From positions 248,001 through 312,000 of the forward strand of contig NZ_FOBH01000001.1 in the NCBI RefSeq assembly GCF_900109785.1: DNA of 64,000 nt. Direction: 5' to 3'. The translations under genes were made by a program, and so were the position numbers. Origin of the DNA: Nitrosovibrio tenuis. GTDB lineage: Bacteria > Pseudomonadota > Gammaproteobacteria > Burkholderiales > Nitrosomonadaceae. Each line of letters opens with the position of its first letter. Positions within the stretch are counted from its first letter, which is position 1. This document shows positions 17,917-26,238 of this stretch, piece by piece. The notes beneath the pieces were generated by a model, which did no database searches, had not been told where the DNA came from, and saw only the letters and a list, made by a program, of their open reading frames with translations.

Positions 17917-18687
17917 TCAGGGCGGCGGTGTGGTTGATACGTATCGCTCCGCGCTGTACTGAGCCGTTACAAAATCAACTGCTCCGAACGCCTGAATTCG
18001 TCCGCGATTCATCCAGAGCGCTTTATTGCACATCTGCCGAATCACCTCTTCGCTGTGTGAGGCAAGCACGACAATCTTGGCGCGACTCTGCAAATTCAAC
18101 ATGCGTTCCTCAGCTTTTTTTAGAAAGGATGCGTCGCCAACGCCGATTACTTCGTCAAGCAACAGAATATCGGCATCTACCGATGTGGAAACCGCAAACG
18201 CCAGCCGCAGCCGCATGCCGCTGGAATAGGTTCGAAGGGGCAGATCCAGATGGTCCCCAAGCTCGGTAAACGCCGCGATGTCCTCCATTTTGCGTTGAAT
18301 TTCGGCATTGCTCATGCCAAGCAGCAGGCCGCGCAGGCGAATATTCTGCCGGCCTGTGGAAAGCTCATCCATGCCCAAGCTGATATCAAGCAAGGGAACG
18401 ATCCGGCCGCGTGTATATATCTGTCCCGATGTGGGTGGGTAAATGCCGGCTATCACCCGCAGCAGAGTGCTCTTGCCCGCGCCATTTTGCCCTATCAGGC
18501 CCACGCGATCGCCTTCTTGCAGGGAAAAACTCAGATCATCCAATGCTCGTACCACCACAACACCCTCATTATCCCTGGCAATGCGGTTGCTTCGTCCCAG
18601 CCCCGCAATTTTTTTTTTCAAGGAACGTTCGGCCATTTCAAACACAGGCAAATCTACACTCACATTTTGTAAGGTAATTACACTCAT
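17917..18687 (-). CDS. wzt: polysaccharide ABC exporter, ATP-binding subunit (Wzt/TagH/KpsT-like)
   Basis: A 256-residue ATPase: Walker A GQNGAGKST, Q-loop region, signature YSSGMRLRLAFA, Walker B ADILLLDEV and the switch His in ASHSEE. The N-terminal amphipathic extension (ERSLKKKIAGL) is typical of polysaccharide and teichoic-acid exporters. It ends soon after the nucleotide-binding domain and so lacks the C-terminal carbohydrate-binding domain that O9a-type Wzt proteins use to recognise a capped chain. It starts 4 bases after the permease gene. With the permease it should move the lipid-linked glycan across the cytoplasmic membrane. Confidence 0.92.
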   Translation of the reverse strand: MSVITLQNVSVDLPVFEMAERSLKKKIAGLGRSNRIARDNEGVVVVRALDDLSFSLQEGDRVGLIGQNGAGKSTLLRVIAGIYPPTSGQIYTRGRIVPLLDISLGMDELSTGRQNIRLRGLLLGMSNAEIQRKMEDIAAFTELGDHLDLPLRTYSSGMRLRLAFAVSTSVDADILLLDEVIGVGDASFLKKAEERMLNLQSRAKIVVLASHSEEVIRQMCNKALWMNRGRIQAFGAVDFVTAQYSAERYVSTTPPP

Positions 18688-18691
18688 CCCG

Positions 18692-19474
18692 CTACACCCA
18701 GTAGGGGATGCGCTTAAGGTAGCGTTCGGTTAGTGCCAATGCCAGAAGCCAGCCGAGTATCGCCATGGCGCCCGTCACGCCCCATGTTAAAACGCTGGGA
18801 GCATGTCCGGTGAGCGGTCCGCGAACCAGTTCAAGCAGGTAAGCGAAGGGATTATATTCAACAATCCAGCGATGTTCATTAAGCATGCTGGGGGGGAATA
18901 AGATGGGAGTCACGTAGAAGGCCATCTGGAGCACAGCCGCAGTAATTTGTGGCAGGTCGCGGAATCTCGCGGAAATAATGCCAAGTACTTGCCCGATCCA
19001 TAGGGCATTGAGGATAAAGAGTACCAGTCCTGGAAAAAATATTGGAAATATAGACCAGTTTGGTGTGCCGAAGATGATCAGCAATAATATCACTATAACG
19101 AAATTATGAACGAAAATCATGAAATTACGCCAACCAACCTGTAGCATGAACAGCAGCTTCGGCGTCGAGGTTTGCCGAATGTAGCCTGCCGAGTTGATGT
19201 AGGCCACGCAACTTTCATTAATGATACTGGTGAGCAGGACCCAAAAGACCAGCCCGATTCCCATCATTGGCAAATAGTCGGCAATATTTTGATTGAAAAG
19301 GGTGCCGTACACCACACCAATCGAACCGATTATTACACCCATGCTAATCGTAAGCCAAAACGGCCCCAGCCTGGACCGCGCATAGCGCTGCCGAATCTCC
19401 AGCCAACCCAGAAGGGACCAGAGCCGCCACGCATTAAGGCTGGCGCTCAGATCCTGTATTGCGGTTGAGAACAT
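18692..19474 (-). CDS. wzm: polysaccharide ABC exporter, permease subunit (Wzm/TagG/KpsM-like)
   Basis: A 260-residue ABC-2-type membrane protein with about six membrane segments. The N-terminal cytoplasmic helix contains WLEIRQRYARSRLGPFWLT, the conserved KpsM/TagG motif before the first membrane helix, and the C-terminal region has YVTPILFPPSML and YNPFAYLLELVRGPL. It is the most upstream gene of the minus-strand polysaccharide locus, so transcription probably begins in the 19475-20042 region. It pairs with the adjacent ATPase to export the finished lipid-linked chain made by the downstream glycosyltransferases. Confidence 0.93.
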   Translation of the reverse strand: MFSTAIQDLSASLNAWRLWSLLGWLEIRQRYARSRLGPFWLTISMGVIIGSIGVVYGTLFNQNIADYLPMMGIGLVFWVLLTSIINESCVAYINSAGYIRQTSTPKLLFMLQVGWRNFMIFVHNFVIVILLLIIFGTPNWSIFPIFFPGLVLFILNALWIGQVLGIISARFRDLPQITAAVLQMAFYVTPILFPPSMLNEHRWIVEYNPFAYLLELVRGPLTGHAPSVLTWGVTGAMAILGWLLALALTERYLKRIPYWV

Positions 19475-19946
19475 TTTGAGAATATCTAAGAGGTCCTCTC
19501 ATAGATTGGGTTGCGGATAGGACGGAAATAATAATGACGCGCCGATTGAGAATGTGAGAATGCCTGCGTCACGAGTTTAACACAGTAAATAGGCAATTTT
19601 TTCCGTGTCCCGCAGGGCGGGGACTTAATTGCCCTCGGCCTTGCTCGACCCGCTACCACGGGATTCTAATGCTTGCGTTTTGATTTGCCTAACCCGTCGG
19701 AAAATCCCTAATTCATTGCTGCGTCAAAGAATTGTTTATGTAAGGCCTCGGATATAAGCGTTGCCCAATCTAAATGCCAACCAGCCTGATGCGGTTATCG
19801 CGCATCCGCAGCGCTTGAGAGTGAGCGGCGGGTGATGATATCAGACAAAGTGATTCACCGTGTTCCCCTCAGGCCGGTTGAACCGCTTTGAGGCACGGAC
19901 GAAGGCATTGTTCCGGCACTGTTCCGGTTGCTGGCTTCTTGTCGTT

Positions 19947-19966
19947 AACTCTTCAAAGAGTTTTTT
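19947..19966 (+). terminator. terminator-like hairpin with no upstream gene; possible small RNA end
   Basis: AACTCT (19947-19952) pairs with AGAGTT (19957-19962) around loop TCAA, followed directly by further T residues to 19966. On the plus strand nothing upstream needs terminating. A weak promoter-like pair TTGTTT (19732-19737) and TATAAG (19753-19758), spacing 15, could start a transcript of about 200 bases. Confidence 0.35.
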
Positions 19967-19976
19967 GTCACAGCTC

Positions 19977-20021
19977 TTGCATTTCCCCTAAAGTTGAATA
20001 TAATTACGAATCATTCTCATT
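19977..20021 (+). promoter_or_regulatory. sigma-70-type promoter with overlapping Fur box for hemP-bfd-bfr
   Basis: TTGCAT (19977-19982) and a perfect TATAAT (19999-20004) are spaced by 16 bases. The sequence from 20002 to 20021 (AATTACGAATCATTCTCATT; reverse complement AATGAGAATGATTCGTAATT) resembles a Fur box and overlaps the -10 and start site, so iron-loaded Fur would block transcription. This fits the haem and iron functions downstream. Confidence 0.65.
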
Positions 20022-20042
20022 AATAATTGCGGGACGGCCCAA

Positions 20043-20228
20043 ATGGATAAGTTACTCACAATTCCGGAAGCCAATGCCGAGAAGGAGAAGTTCGTCATGC
20101 TGGATCGGAACAGGCGCCTCTACAGCGATTCCTTGTTTTCGCATGGTGACGAAGTATTTATTCAGCATCAGGGCGAGCAATATAGATTGCGGCGTACCCG
20201 CAACGGTAAGTTGATTTTGACTAAATAA
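20043..20228 (+). CDS. hemP: haemin uptake protein HemP/HmuP family
   Basis: A 61-residue protein whose C-terminal half reads YSDSLFSHGDEVFIQHQGEQ and then YRLRRTRNGKLILTK, the HemP signature (S-x-x-L-F-x-G, I-x-H-x-G-x-x-Y-x-L-R-x-T-x-x-G-K-L-I-L-T-K). HmuP in rhizobia and Burkholderia is a small co-activator of haem or iron uptake genes. It is the first gene after a Fur-type promoter and lies 19 bases upstream of bfd, so iron starvation should induce it. No haem transporter lies next to it; the nearest TonB receptor is 3.8 kb downstream. Confidence 0.85.
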   Translation: MDKLLTIPEANAEKEKFVMLDRNRRLYSDSLFSHGDEVFIQHQGEQYRLRRTRNGKLILTK

Positions 20229-20247
20229 TAGACTTAAGGCGCTCATC

Positions 20248-20442
20248 ATGTATATTTGTGTCTGCAAAGGTGTAACCGATACCGCCATTCGTGAAGCCGT
20301 CCACCGAGGCGCCGACCGGATGCGGGATTTAAAGACCTGCCTGGGCGTGAGCGAGCAGTGTGGAATATGTGCCTGCCATGCAAAGGAGGTTCTGGAACAA
20401 GCGCTGATGCAAAGAACCCCGACGCAACATCGTCCCGCATAA
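20248..20442 (+). CDS. bfd: bacterioferritin-associated ferredoxin Bfd ([2Fe-2S])
   Basis: A 64-residue protein with four cysteines in the Bfd pattern: CVC near residues 4-6 and CGIC near residues 38-41, spaced by about 31 residues, which hold one [2Fe-2S] cluster. Bfd docks on bacterioferritin at the haem and passes electrons inward to reduce and release stored iron. It is 41 bases upstream of bfr in the same Fur-controlled unit. A further Cys follows in ACHAKEV. Induction of Bfd under iron limitation fits iron mobilisation. Confidence 0.92.
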   Translation: MYICVCKGVTDTAIREAVHRGADRMRDLKTCLGVSEQCGICACHAKEVLEQALMQRTPTQHRPA

Positions 20443-20483
20443 ACCCACTCGCTTACACGAGATCTCGCCTGAGGAGGCACAAT

Positions 20484-20948
20484 ATGAAAAGCAGCGCAGA
20501 CATCATCCAGTGGCTGAACCGCCAATTGCAACATGAGTTGACAGCCATCAATCAGTATTTTCTCCATGCGCGCATGTATGAAAACTGGGGATTCAACAGC
20601 CTGAACAAGCGCGAATATGAAGAATCCATAGAGGAAATGAAGCATGCCGATGCCTTGATCAGGCGCATCCTTTTTCTGGAAGGATTGCCCAATCTGCAGG
20701 AACTCGGCAAGCTCCTGATTGGTGAAAAGGCGGAAGAATGCGTTGCGTGCGACCTCAGGCTTGAAATGACTTCCCGTGAGACTTTACTTGCCGCCATTGG
20801 CGCGAGCGAAGCAGCCAAGGATTATGTTTCGAGAGAGCTTTTCAAGGAAATTCTGGAGGATACCGAGAAACATATTGACTGGCTGGAAACGCAGCTGGAT
20901 GTCATGCAGAAAGTCGGTATACAGAACTGGTTACAGAGTCAGATGTAA
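20484..20948 (+). CDS. bfr: bacterioferritin
   Basis: A 154-residue bacterioferritin; the ATG at 20484 has GAGGAGG 6 bases upstream. In E. coli numbering, which aligns without gaps, ferroxidase ligands E18, E51, H54, E94 and H130 are present, as is the haem ligand M52 (EEMKHAD). Position 127, normally the bridging Glu, is Thr (DTEKH), so the di-iron site is incomplete. Bacterioferritins with mixed subunits pair a haem-binding, ferroxidase-poor subunit with a catalytic one, and this may be the former type. It forms a 24-mer shell storing ferric iron and is co-transcribed with bfd. Confidence 0.92.
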   Translation: MKSSADIIQWLNRQLQHELTAINQYFLHARMYENWGFNSLNKREYEESIEEMKHADALIRRILFLEGLPNLQELGKLLIGEKAEECVACDLRLEMTSRETLLAAIGASEAAKDYVSRELFKEILEDTEKHIDWLETQLDVMQKVGIQNWLQSQM

Positions 20949-21334
20949 ATATTATCCGTGGCCGCTGGGTTTCTCCTACCCAGCGGTCTTTAGCCAGCCA
21001 GCCCATGCAGGCAAGCCAGCCCTTTTTTCCGATCTGCTACAGATTATGTTTGTGAAACAGCTTGAGGCGGCACGTTCAATCGCCTTTTGCCTCGGCTCAT
21101 CCCTTTCGGAGCGCCAAGCTCGGTGCATCCCTCAGCGCATCCGTTTCCAGCGGTGTTACACGCATCTCGTCAGCCAAAATTCAGCGACGCAAACCACCAA
21201 TCCATAAATAAGTATGAATCTTGCGCTGCCCGAATCCTCCCGATTGAGGGAAACGATGGAGTCCCTTGGGACTGAAAGTTTTTAAATTCGCTAATAATTT
21301 ATGGCTGCGATCACGCGGCCAGCCTGGAGAAGAC
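20949..21334. other. intergenic region between bfr and the multicopper oxidase gene
   Basis: Apart from the bfr terminator I see no supported element. Reading frames here (20776-21207, 21087-21275) overlap bfr or lack family features. GGAGAAG at 21327-21333 is the ribosome binding site of the oxidase gene. Confidence 0.55.
20962..20990 (+). terminator. terminator of the hemP-bfd-bfr unit
   Basis: CCGCTGGGT (20962-20970) pairs perfectly with ACCCAGCGG (20978-20986) around a 7-base loop, 14 bases after the bfr stop. The tail is only TCTTTA, so termination may be partial. Confidence 0.7.
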
Positions 21335-22321
21335 ATGGATTTTCGTTACGCCGGCCGAACCGCCGCCCTGATAATTTTCGCCTGCTGGATGGCATTGCCG
21401 ATACAGGCTGCACAGGCGGCGGTGCGGGAATACTGGATAGCGGCGGAAAAAACTTCCTGGAATTATGCGCCACTGGGAAAAAACCTGATCAAGCCGGATG
21501 CCGGGCTTGGAGTATGGGGAGAAACACTGACTTACCCCAAGTACCGTTATATCGGTTATACGGATGGGAGCTATGTCAAAACAACGTCCCAGCCGGCATG
21601 GATGGGAATTTTAGGACCCCAGATTCGGGCTGTAGTGGGCGACACGATCAAGGTTCATTTCCTGAACAAAACAGACCGACCGCTTTCGATGCACCCGCAC
21701 GGAGTATTTTACGATAAACACAATGAGGGTGCGGACGGACCCGGGGAGGGCGCAGCCGTAACACCGGGTAAATCATATACATACACCTGGGGTGCCGATG
21801 AAGCCGCAGGCCCCGGTCCGGCAGACCCTTCTTCCATCGTCTGGCTCTACCATTCGCATGTAATGGAAGACGAAGAAGCCAATCTCGGCTTGGTCGGTAC
21901 GATTATTATCACGCGAAAGGGCATGGCTCGCTCCGCCTCCAACCCGGCGCCGCGCGACGTGGACCATGAATTCACTTCTCTGTTCATGATTTTTAATGAA
22001 GAAGACGGGAAGGAAAGCGGGATGAAGCACACTATCAATGGCCGCATTTTCGGCAACCTGGAAGGCTACGAGACCAGCTTGGGAAAGCAGGTTCGATGGC
22101 ATGTCGTCGCGCTGGGTAACGAGACGGACAATCACACCGTGCATTGGCACGGGCAAACCGTGCTTGAGCGTGGACGCCGGACCGATGTGGTTGAAGTGCT
22201 ACCGGCGAGCATGACCTCCGTTGACATGGTTCCTCGGTCAGCCGGCGACTGGCTGTTTCACTGCCATGTGGATGACCACATGATGGCGGGCATGTCTGCG
22301 CGCTGGCGCGTCATCCCATAG
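21335..22321 (+). CDS. secreted two-domain multicopper oxidase
   Basis: A 328-residue protein; ATG at 21335 has GGAGAA just upstream, and the frame could extend 23 codons further without support. A signal peptide ends near AAQA (residue 28). The first cupredoxin domain carries SMHPHGVFYD and WLYHSHVMEDEEANLG; the second carries NHTVHWHGQTV and WLFHCHVDDHMMAGM, where H-C-H-x3-H-x4-M gives the type 1 copper and the trinuclear cluster ligands. Two-domain enzymes assemble as trimers with the cluster between subunits. The ceruloplasmin-like context (GPQIRAVVGDTIKVHFLN) and iron neighbours suggest a ferroxidase or cuprous oxidase in the periplasm; phenol or other oxidation is possible. Confidence 0.85.
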   Translation: MDFRYAGRTAALIIFACWMALPIQAAQAAVREYWIAAEKTSWNYAPLGKNLIKPDAGLGVWGETLTYPKYRYIGYTDGSYVKTTSQPAWMGILGPQIRAVVGDTIKVHFLNKTDRPLSMHPHGVFYDKHNEGADGPGEGAAVTPGKSYTYTWGADEAAGPGPADPSSIVWLYHSHVMEDEEANLGLVGTIIITRKGMARSASNPAPRDVDHEFTSLFMIFNEEDGKESGMKHTINGRIFGNLEGYETSLGKQVRWHVVALGNETDNHTVHWHGQTVLERGRRTDVVEVLPASMTSVDMVPRSAGDWLFHCHVDDHMMAGMSARWRVIP

Positions 22322-22382
22322 AACGACCAGGCTATTCAGAAGAACCAAATCGACAATCGAAACAAACCCGGAGAAACGCTTG

Positions 22383-23036
22383 ATGAAGCTCACACACGTC
22401 GCCTTTACCGCTGCCGCCATTATGAGCAGTTGCCTCAGTTTTAATGTTGCGGCTCATGCGCTCTGGTTGGAGGGTAACTTCGGCAACGCTACCGCTACGA
22501 AGCTCTATTTTGGTGAATACGCCGAAAACCTGCGCGAGCCGTCGCCCGGCAGACTCGACAGTATTATCGATCCTGCGGTGGCCGTGGTCGATGCTGCGGG
22601 CCGGGGGAAACCTGTTGACGCTTACCGCGAGAATAATCATTTTGCGATAACCGGCGGCGGTACGGTAATCGTGCAGGCGCTCAAGCAACCCGTGCGCGAA
22701 CCGCAGGGAGAAACTCCCGCCCCTGCGCAAAGGCGTTTTCTGTATGCGCGCCTGGGTAAAGGCGGCAGCTTGCCGCTCGATATCGATAATAACGGCAACC
22801 TGCTGCGCTTGAGCTTCATGGGTAAGCCTGTAGCCAAGGCTGAGATTATCGTTATCGCGCCGAACGGCTGGGAAAAACATTTACGCACCGACGAGAAGGG
22901 TGAAACTGCCTTTTCACTGCCCGAACCCGGCCTTTATATCATCGAGGCGACGCACGAACTGAGTAAGCCTGGCGAATTTGAGGGTAAGGCATACGCCGTC
23001 GAGGTCCACAGGACCACGCTCAGCCTCTACAAATAA
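22383..23036 (+). CDS. periplasmic DUF4198 family protein, putative metal-uptake accessory
   Basis: A 217-residue protein with a signal peptide ending in VAAHA; the mature part starts at LWLEGNFG, close to the HxLWLE start typical of DUF4198 proteins such as the nickel-transport component NikK. The C-terminal half (FMGKPVAKAEIIVIAPNGW, then TDEKGETAFSLPEPGLYIIE) is an Ig-like, transthyretin-like fold. ATG at 22383 follows GGAGA. It sits between the multicopper oxidase and the PepSY gene, and related proteins elsewhere accompany TonB receptors. It may bind metal or chelate in the periplasm. The early His of the signal-peptide junction could be a metal ligand. Confidence 0.7.
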   Translation: MKLTHVAFTAAAIMSSCLSFNVAAHALWLEGNFGNATATKLYFGEYAENLREPSPGRLDSIIDPAVAVVDAAGRGKPVDAYRENNHFAITGGGTVIVQALKQPVREPQGETPAPAQRRFLYARLGKGGSLPLDIDNNGNLLRLSFMGKPVAKAEIIVIAPNGWEKHLRTDEKGETAFSLPEPGLYIIEATHELSKPGEFEGKAYAVEVHRTTLSLYK

Positions 23037-23050
23037 GCCTTTATTTAATC

Positions 23051-23800
23051 ATGAGCACTTTGCAATCCGGGGCGAGCGCGTCCGAACCTCACGCCGCTTC
23101 CCAGCCGCCTTCGCCCCACGTCGCCCGGCAAGCCGCTGCAGAACCGCGCGGCTACCTGTTTTTGTCGCAAAGCATGAAGCGCGGCCGTTTTCTTGTCTGG
23201 CTGCGTCGAACGCACGCCTGGATCGGGTTATGGGGCGCGGCACTGGGTCTAGTGTTTGGTGCGTCCGGAATTTTGCTCAATCATCGCACCGAGATGAAAA
23301 TCCCATTGGCCAAACAGCACGAGTCCCGGCAGACGCTCACTCCGCCCGCATCCAGCCTCCAGTCGCCGGAGACGCTGGAGACATGGTTGCGTACGGAATT
23401 CAAGCTGCCCAATGCGAAATCCCGCGTTCAGAAAAAGCCGGGCGGCCCGGTGCCCTGGGGAGGGGGCAAAGTGGAACAGCCGGAAAACTGGCGTATCACG
23501 CTCACAACGCCCAATCTCAGCATCAATGCTGAGTACTGGAAGGGTGATGCAGAGACCCATATTGAACAAAAAGAAGCCAATGCCTGGGCAACGCTCGCCA
23601 ATTTCCACAAGGGAAGCGGGATGTCCAACGTTTGGATATTGCTCACCGACACGCTCGCTGGCGGCCTGCTGGTTCTGGCCATCACCGGCACGCTGCTGTG
23701 GAGCAGGTTGCACGGACCACGGCTCATGGCCGCAGGTTTGATCGGCACAACGCTCACCACGGCTCTCGTTCTGATGCTCACCACGCTATCGCTATCATGA
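23051..23800 (+). CDS. PepSY-associated inner-membrane protein
   Basis: A 249-residue protein with a first membrane segment in RRTHAWIGLWGAALGLVFGA followed by SGILLNHR, the PepSY_TM signature (R-x-x-H-x-x-x-G). After a periplasmic stretch with repeated Pro and Trp-rich parts, two more membrane segments follow (LTDTLAGGLLVLAITGTLLW and AAGLIGTTLTTALVLML). Members of this family include iron-regulated reductases that reduce ferric chelates after import. It is 14 bases after the DUF4198 gene. The N-terminal 40 residues are Ala/Pro-rich and probably cytoplasmic. It lacks the full length of the four-helix PepSY reductases. Confidence 0.78.
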   Translation: MSTLQSGASASEPHAASQPPSPHVARQAAAEPRGYLFLSQSMKRGRFLVWLRRTHAWIGLWGAALGLVFGASGILLNHRTEMKIPLAKQHESRQTLTPPASSLQSPETLETWLRTEFKLPNAKSRVQKKPGGPVPWGGGKVEQPENWRITLTTPNLSINAEYWKGDAETHIEQKEANAWATLANFHKGSGMSNVWILLTDTLAGGLLVLAITGTLLWSRLHGPRLMAAGLIGTTLTTALVLMLTTLSLS

Positions 23801-23996
23801 TCTCATCTGAGTCAGGTTGGGCTAGGACCGGAACGCGGAATCCAAATCCGAGGCGGAAAAACATGTAACGGTTACTTTCAGCCTCGCTCCCGCTCCAATA
23901 CGGAAAATCATATTTAGCCAGCCAACAAGCCATCGCCGCTCCTTAGCTCACATCGCTTGTAGCCAGCCAATAATTAAAACAATAGAGACGCTGCCA

Positions 23997-26156
23997 GTGA
24001 AACATTTTGCCAAGCACAAACCGAAATTCGCCTCCATGGCCCTGCTCGCTGCGGGGTGTTTTATGCCTGTTCATGCATCAGCCGATGATAAGGACAGCCT
24101 TGAAACAAAAAACGCCTTACCCGAAGTGAAGGTCACCACGGGGCGTGTGCGACCAGGAACGCTGGAGGACGTGGCGCGCACCGGCAGCAAGACTGACACG
24201 CCTTTACGCGACATTCCCGCCAGCGTCGCAGTTGTTCCGGCGACTCTCCTGCGCGAGCAGGGCGTCATCAACATGAACGATGCGATGCGTAACGTCAGCA
24301 GCGTTCAACCGCTTATGGGCGGCGGCTACGGGTTCGCGAATAACTTTACCTCGCGCGGCCTGCCGTTGAGCTTTTTTCGCGATGACATGCCCGACGGGAC
24401 ATCGCCGCAAAATGGCTATTACCGCACCATGTACGATGTCGAACGCATAGAAGTGCTGAAAGGTCCCGGCTCCGCATTATTCGGGGTCGCCGGCCCCGGC
24501 GGCAGCATCAACATGATTACCAGACAACCCAGGAGCGCTTTTGCAGCATCCGCAGGAACCATGCTCGGCAGTTTCGGTACCCGCATAGGATATCTTGACG
24601 CCACAGGTCCGATCGGACAGAGCTTTGCAGGGCGCTTCATTACGGATCTGGAGCATGCAGATGGTTTCCGCGGACTCAAGCGCGACATTTTCGAGATCTC
24701 CCCAAGCCTGATGTGGCGCCTTGCCGACGATAAAACCCTGCTGATCGATTTCGACCATCGTGAAATAAAAATCAAGCCAGATAACTATGGAACGCTTTTC
24801 AATTTTAATTCTCAACTGGTCGTGCCCCGTGAAAACCGTTATTACAGTCCCTTCAATAACACAAGCAATACGATTAACCGTGTCACCGCCGTTCATAACT
24901 GGGCGATCTCGGCCGACCTGAATATGCGTACCGCATTTACCTATGATGGGCGATCGCTCGATCTGGTACGGAATGGAGGCGGCAACCAGGCTAATGCGGC
25001 GGGCATCATTACCGGGCGCGATGCGCGTCATCAAACTGACCATCAGGCGTTCGCGACTTTTCAAAACGAGTTCATCTGGAAAACGAACACCGGTCCGGTC
25101 AAACACACATTCCTGGGAGGTTTTGAGTATAAAAATACGGATATCACGACCGTGCGGGCGGATTACACGCTGCCTAATGCGGTCAGTCTTTTTAACCCGA
25201 ACAATCTGGAAACGTCACTGGATGGAATCACACGCAGGCCCATATTCGATCGCAGAATCAGCAGCGACCAGACCTCGTTTTACGCCCAGGATCAGCTGGA
25301 TTTGAGCGAACAGTTCAAACTCCGCCTGGGAATTCGGAATGATCTCGTCCAGTGGAGCGATAAAGGTTTCCAGTCCGGCGTCGGATTTCGTGAGATTGTG
25401 CGTAGCAGGTCCTTGACCACTTACTCGACAGGTGGGGTTTACCAACCTACAAAATTTCTTGCTTTTTATGCCGGCTATAGCACGGGCGCATTCGTTAATT
25501 TGTCTACAGAACCCACGGCGGTGGCGGCCGCACCGGAGACATCGAATCAGATAGAGGTTGGGGCAAAAACAACATTACTGGATGGCAAGGCTGATTTCAA
25601 CGTGGCGCTGTTTCAAACCAGCCGCAACAATTATTTCATTACCTTGAATCCGGGTTTGAACAATAATCAAACTCAGGATGGAAATGATCGTTCCCGTGGG
25701 GTGGAAGTGAATCTCGCTTATCGCCCCATTGCCGGCCTGAGCATCTTAGGAAACGGCGTATGGATGGATCCCGAGACAATATCACGGGCAAATGCCATCA
25801 ATAATGTCCTCGGCATAAACAGGAGTATTTTCGGCAACCGCCCGGTCGGCGTAGCTACAAATATGGGCAATTTGTGGACTACTTACCAGATACAAACCGG
25901 GCTGGCGCAGGGCTTGACATTCGGTTTTGGCGTCACTTACAAAGGCGACAGTTTTGCCGATACGCTGAATCTGCTGAGAGTGCCGTCATACGTGGTGTAT
26001 GACGCAGCCATTTCATACCGAATCAAGAAGCTGGAAGTTGCGGTTAATGTCAAAAACCTGACGGATAAAACTTACTATACCAATCCCACTTTTGCCGGCG
26101 CGCTGCCGGGCGACTCCCGCAGCGCTTTTGGTTCCATCCGTTTTTATTTTAATTAA
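23997..26156 (+). CDS. TonB-dependent siderophore receptor
   Basis: A 719-residue outer-membrane receptor with a GTG start and a signal peptide ending near VHASA. The plug domain has DTPLRDIPASVAVVPATLL, NNFTSRGLP, and the RIEVLKGPGSALFG and GGSINMITR segments. A 22-strand barrel follows and ends in FGSIRFYFN with a C-terminal aromatic strand as needed for BAM assembly. It resembles FhuE/FoxA-like ferric hydroxamate receptors of the TIGR01783 type, but the ligand cannot be read from sequence. It follows the oxidase/DUF4198/PepSY genes on the same strand after a 196-base gap; I see no Fur box in that gap. Energy would come from TonB-ExbBD encoded elsewhere. Confidence 0.93.
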   Translation: MKHFAKHKPKFASMALLAAGCFMPVHASADDKDSLETKNALPEVKVTTGRVRPGTLEDVARTGSKTDTPLRDIPASVAVVPATLLREQGVINMNDAMRNVSSVQPLMGGGYGFANNFTSRGLPLSFFRDDMPDGTSPQNGYYRTMYDVERIEVLKGPGSALFGVAGPGGSINMITRQPRSAFAASAGTMLGSFGTRIGYLDATGPIGQSFAGRFITDLEHADGFRGLKRDIFEISPSLMWRLADDKTLLIDFDHREIKIKPDNYGTLFNFNSQLVVPRENRYYSPFNNTSNTINRVTAVHNWAISADLNMRTAFTYDGRSLDLVRNGGGNQANAAGIITGRDARHQTDHQAFATFQNEFIWKTNTGPVKHTFLGGFEYKNTDITTVRADYTLPNAVSLFNPNNLETSLDGITRRPIFDRRISSDQTSFYAQDQLDLSEQFKLRLGIRNDLVQWSDKGFQSGVGFREIVRSRSLTTYSTGGVYQPTKFLAFYAGYSTGAFVNLSTEPTAVAAAPETSNQIEVGAKTTLLDGKADFNVALFQTSRNNYFITLNPGLNNNQTQDGNDRSRGVEVNLAYRPIAGLSILGNGVWMDPETISRANAINNVLGINRSIFGNRPVGVATNMGNLWTTYQIQTGLAQGLTFGFGVTYKGDSFADTLNLLRVPSYVVYDAAISYRIKKLEVAVNVKNLTDKTYYTNPTFAGALPGDSRSAFGSIRFYFN

Positions 26157-26238
26157 ATCCGGGCTTTGACCAATGCGCCGAGGCGGAATTCAGTTGCCGG
26201 CTCGGGGGCAGAGCTGGGTTGCGTCATTGTCCCATTCC

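Larger units (their letters stand above)
19475..20042. other. divergent intergenic region between the glycan locus and hemP
   Basis: No protein gene is supported. The right end holds the Fur-regulated hemP promoter, and a terminator-like hairpin at 19947-19966 faces rightward with no gene to its left on that strand, which may mark a small RNA. The promoter of the wzm operon should be at the left end, but I cannot place it with confidence. Confidence 0.5.

Noticed and set aside
22978-23532. 184-residue plus-strand frame
   Set aside because: Overlaps the PepSY protein and DUF4198 genes in another frame; both of these have clear signatures.
24477-25106. 209-residue minus-strand frame
   Set aside because: Antisense to the TonB receptor gene; no features of its own.
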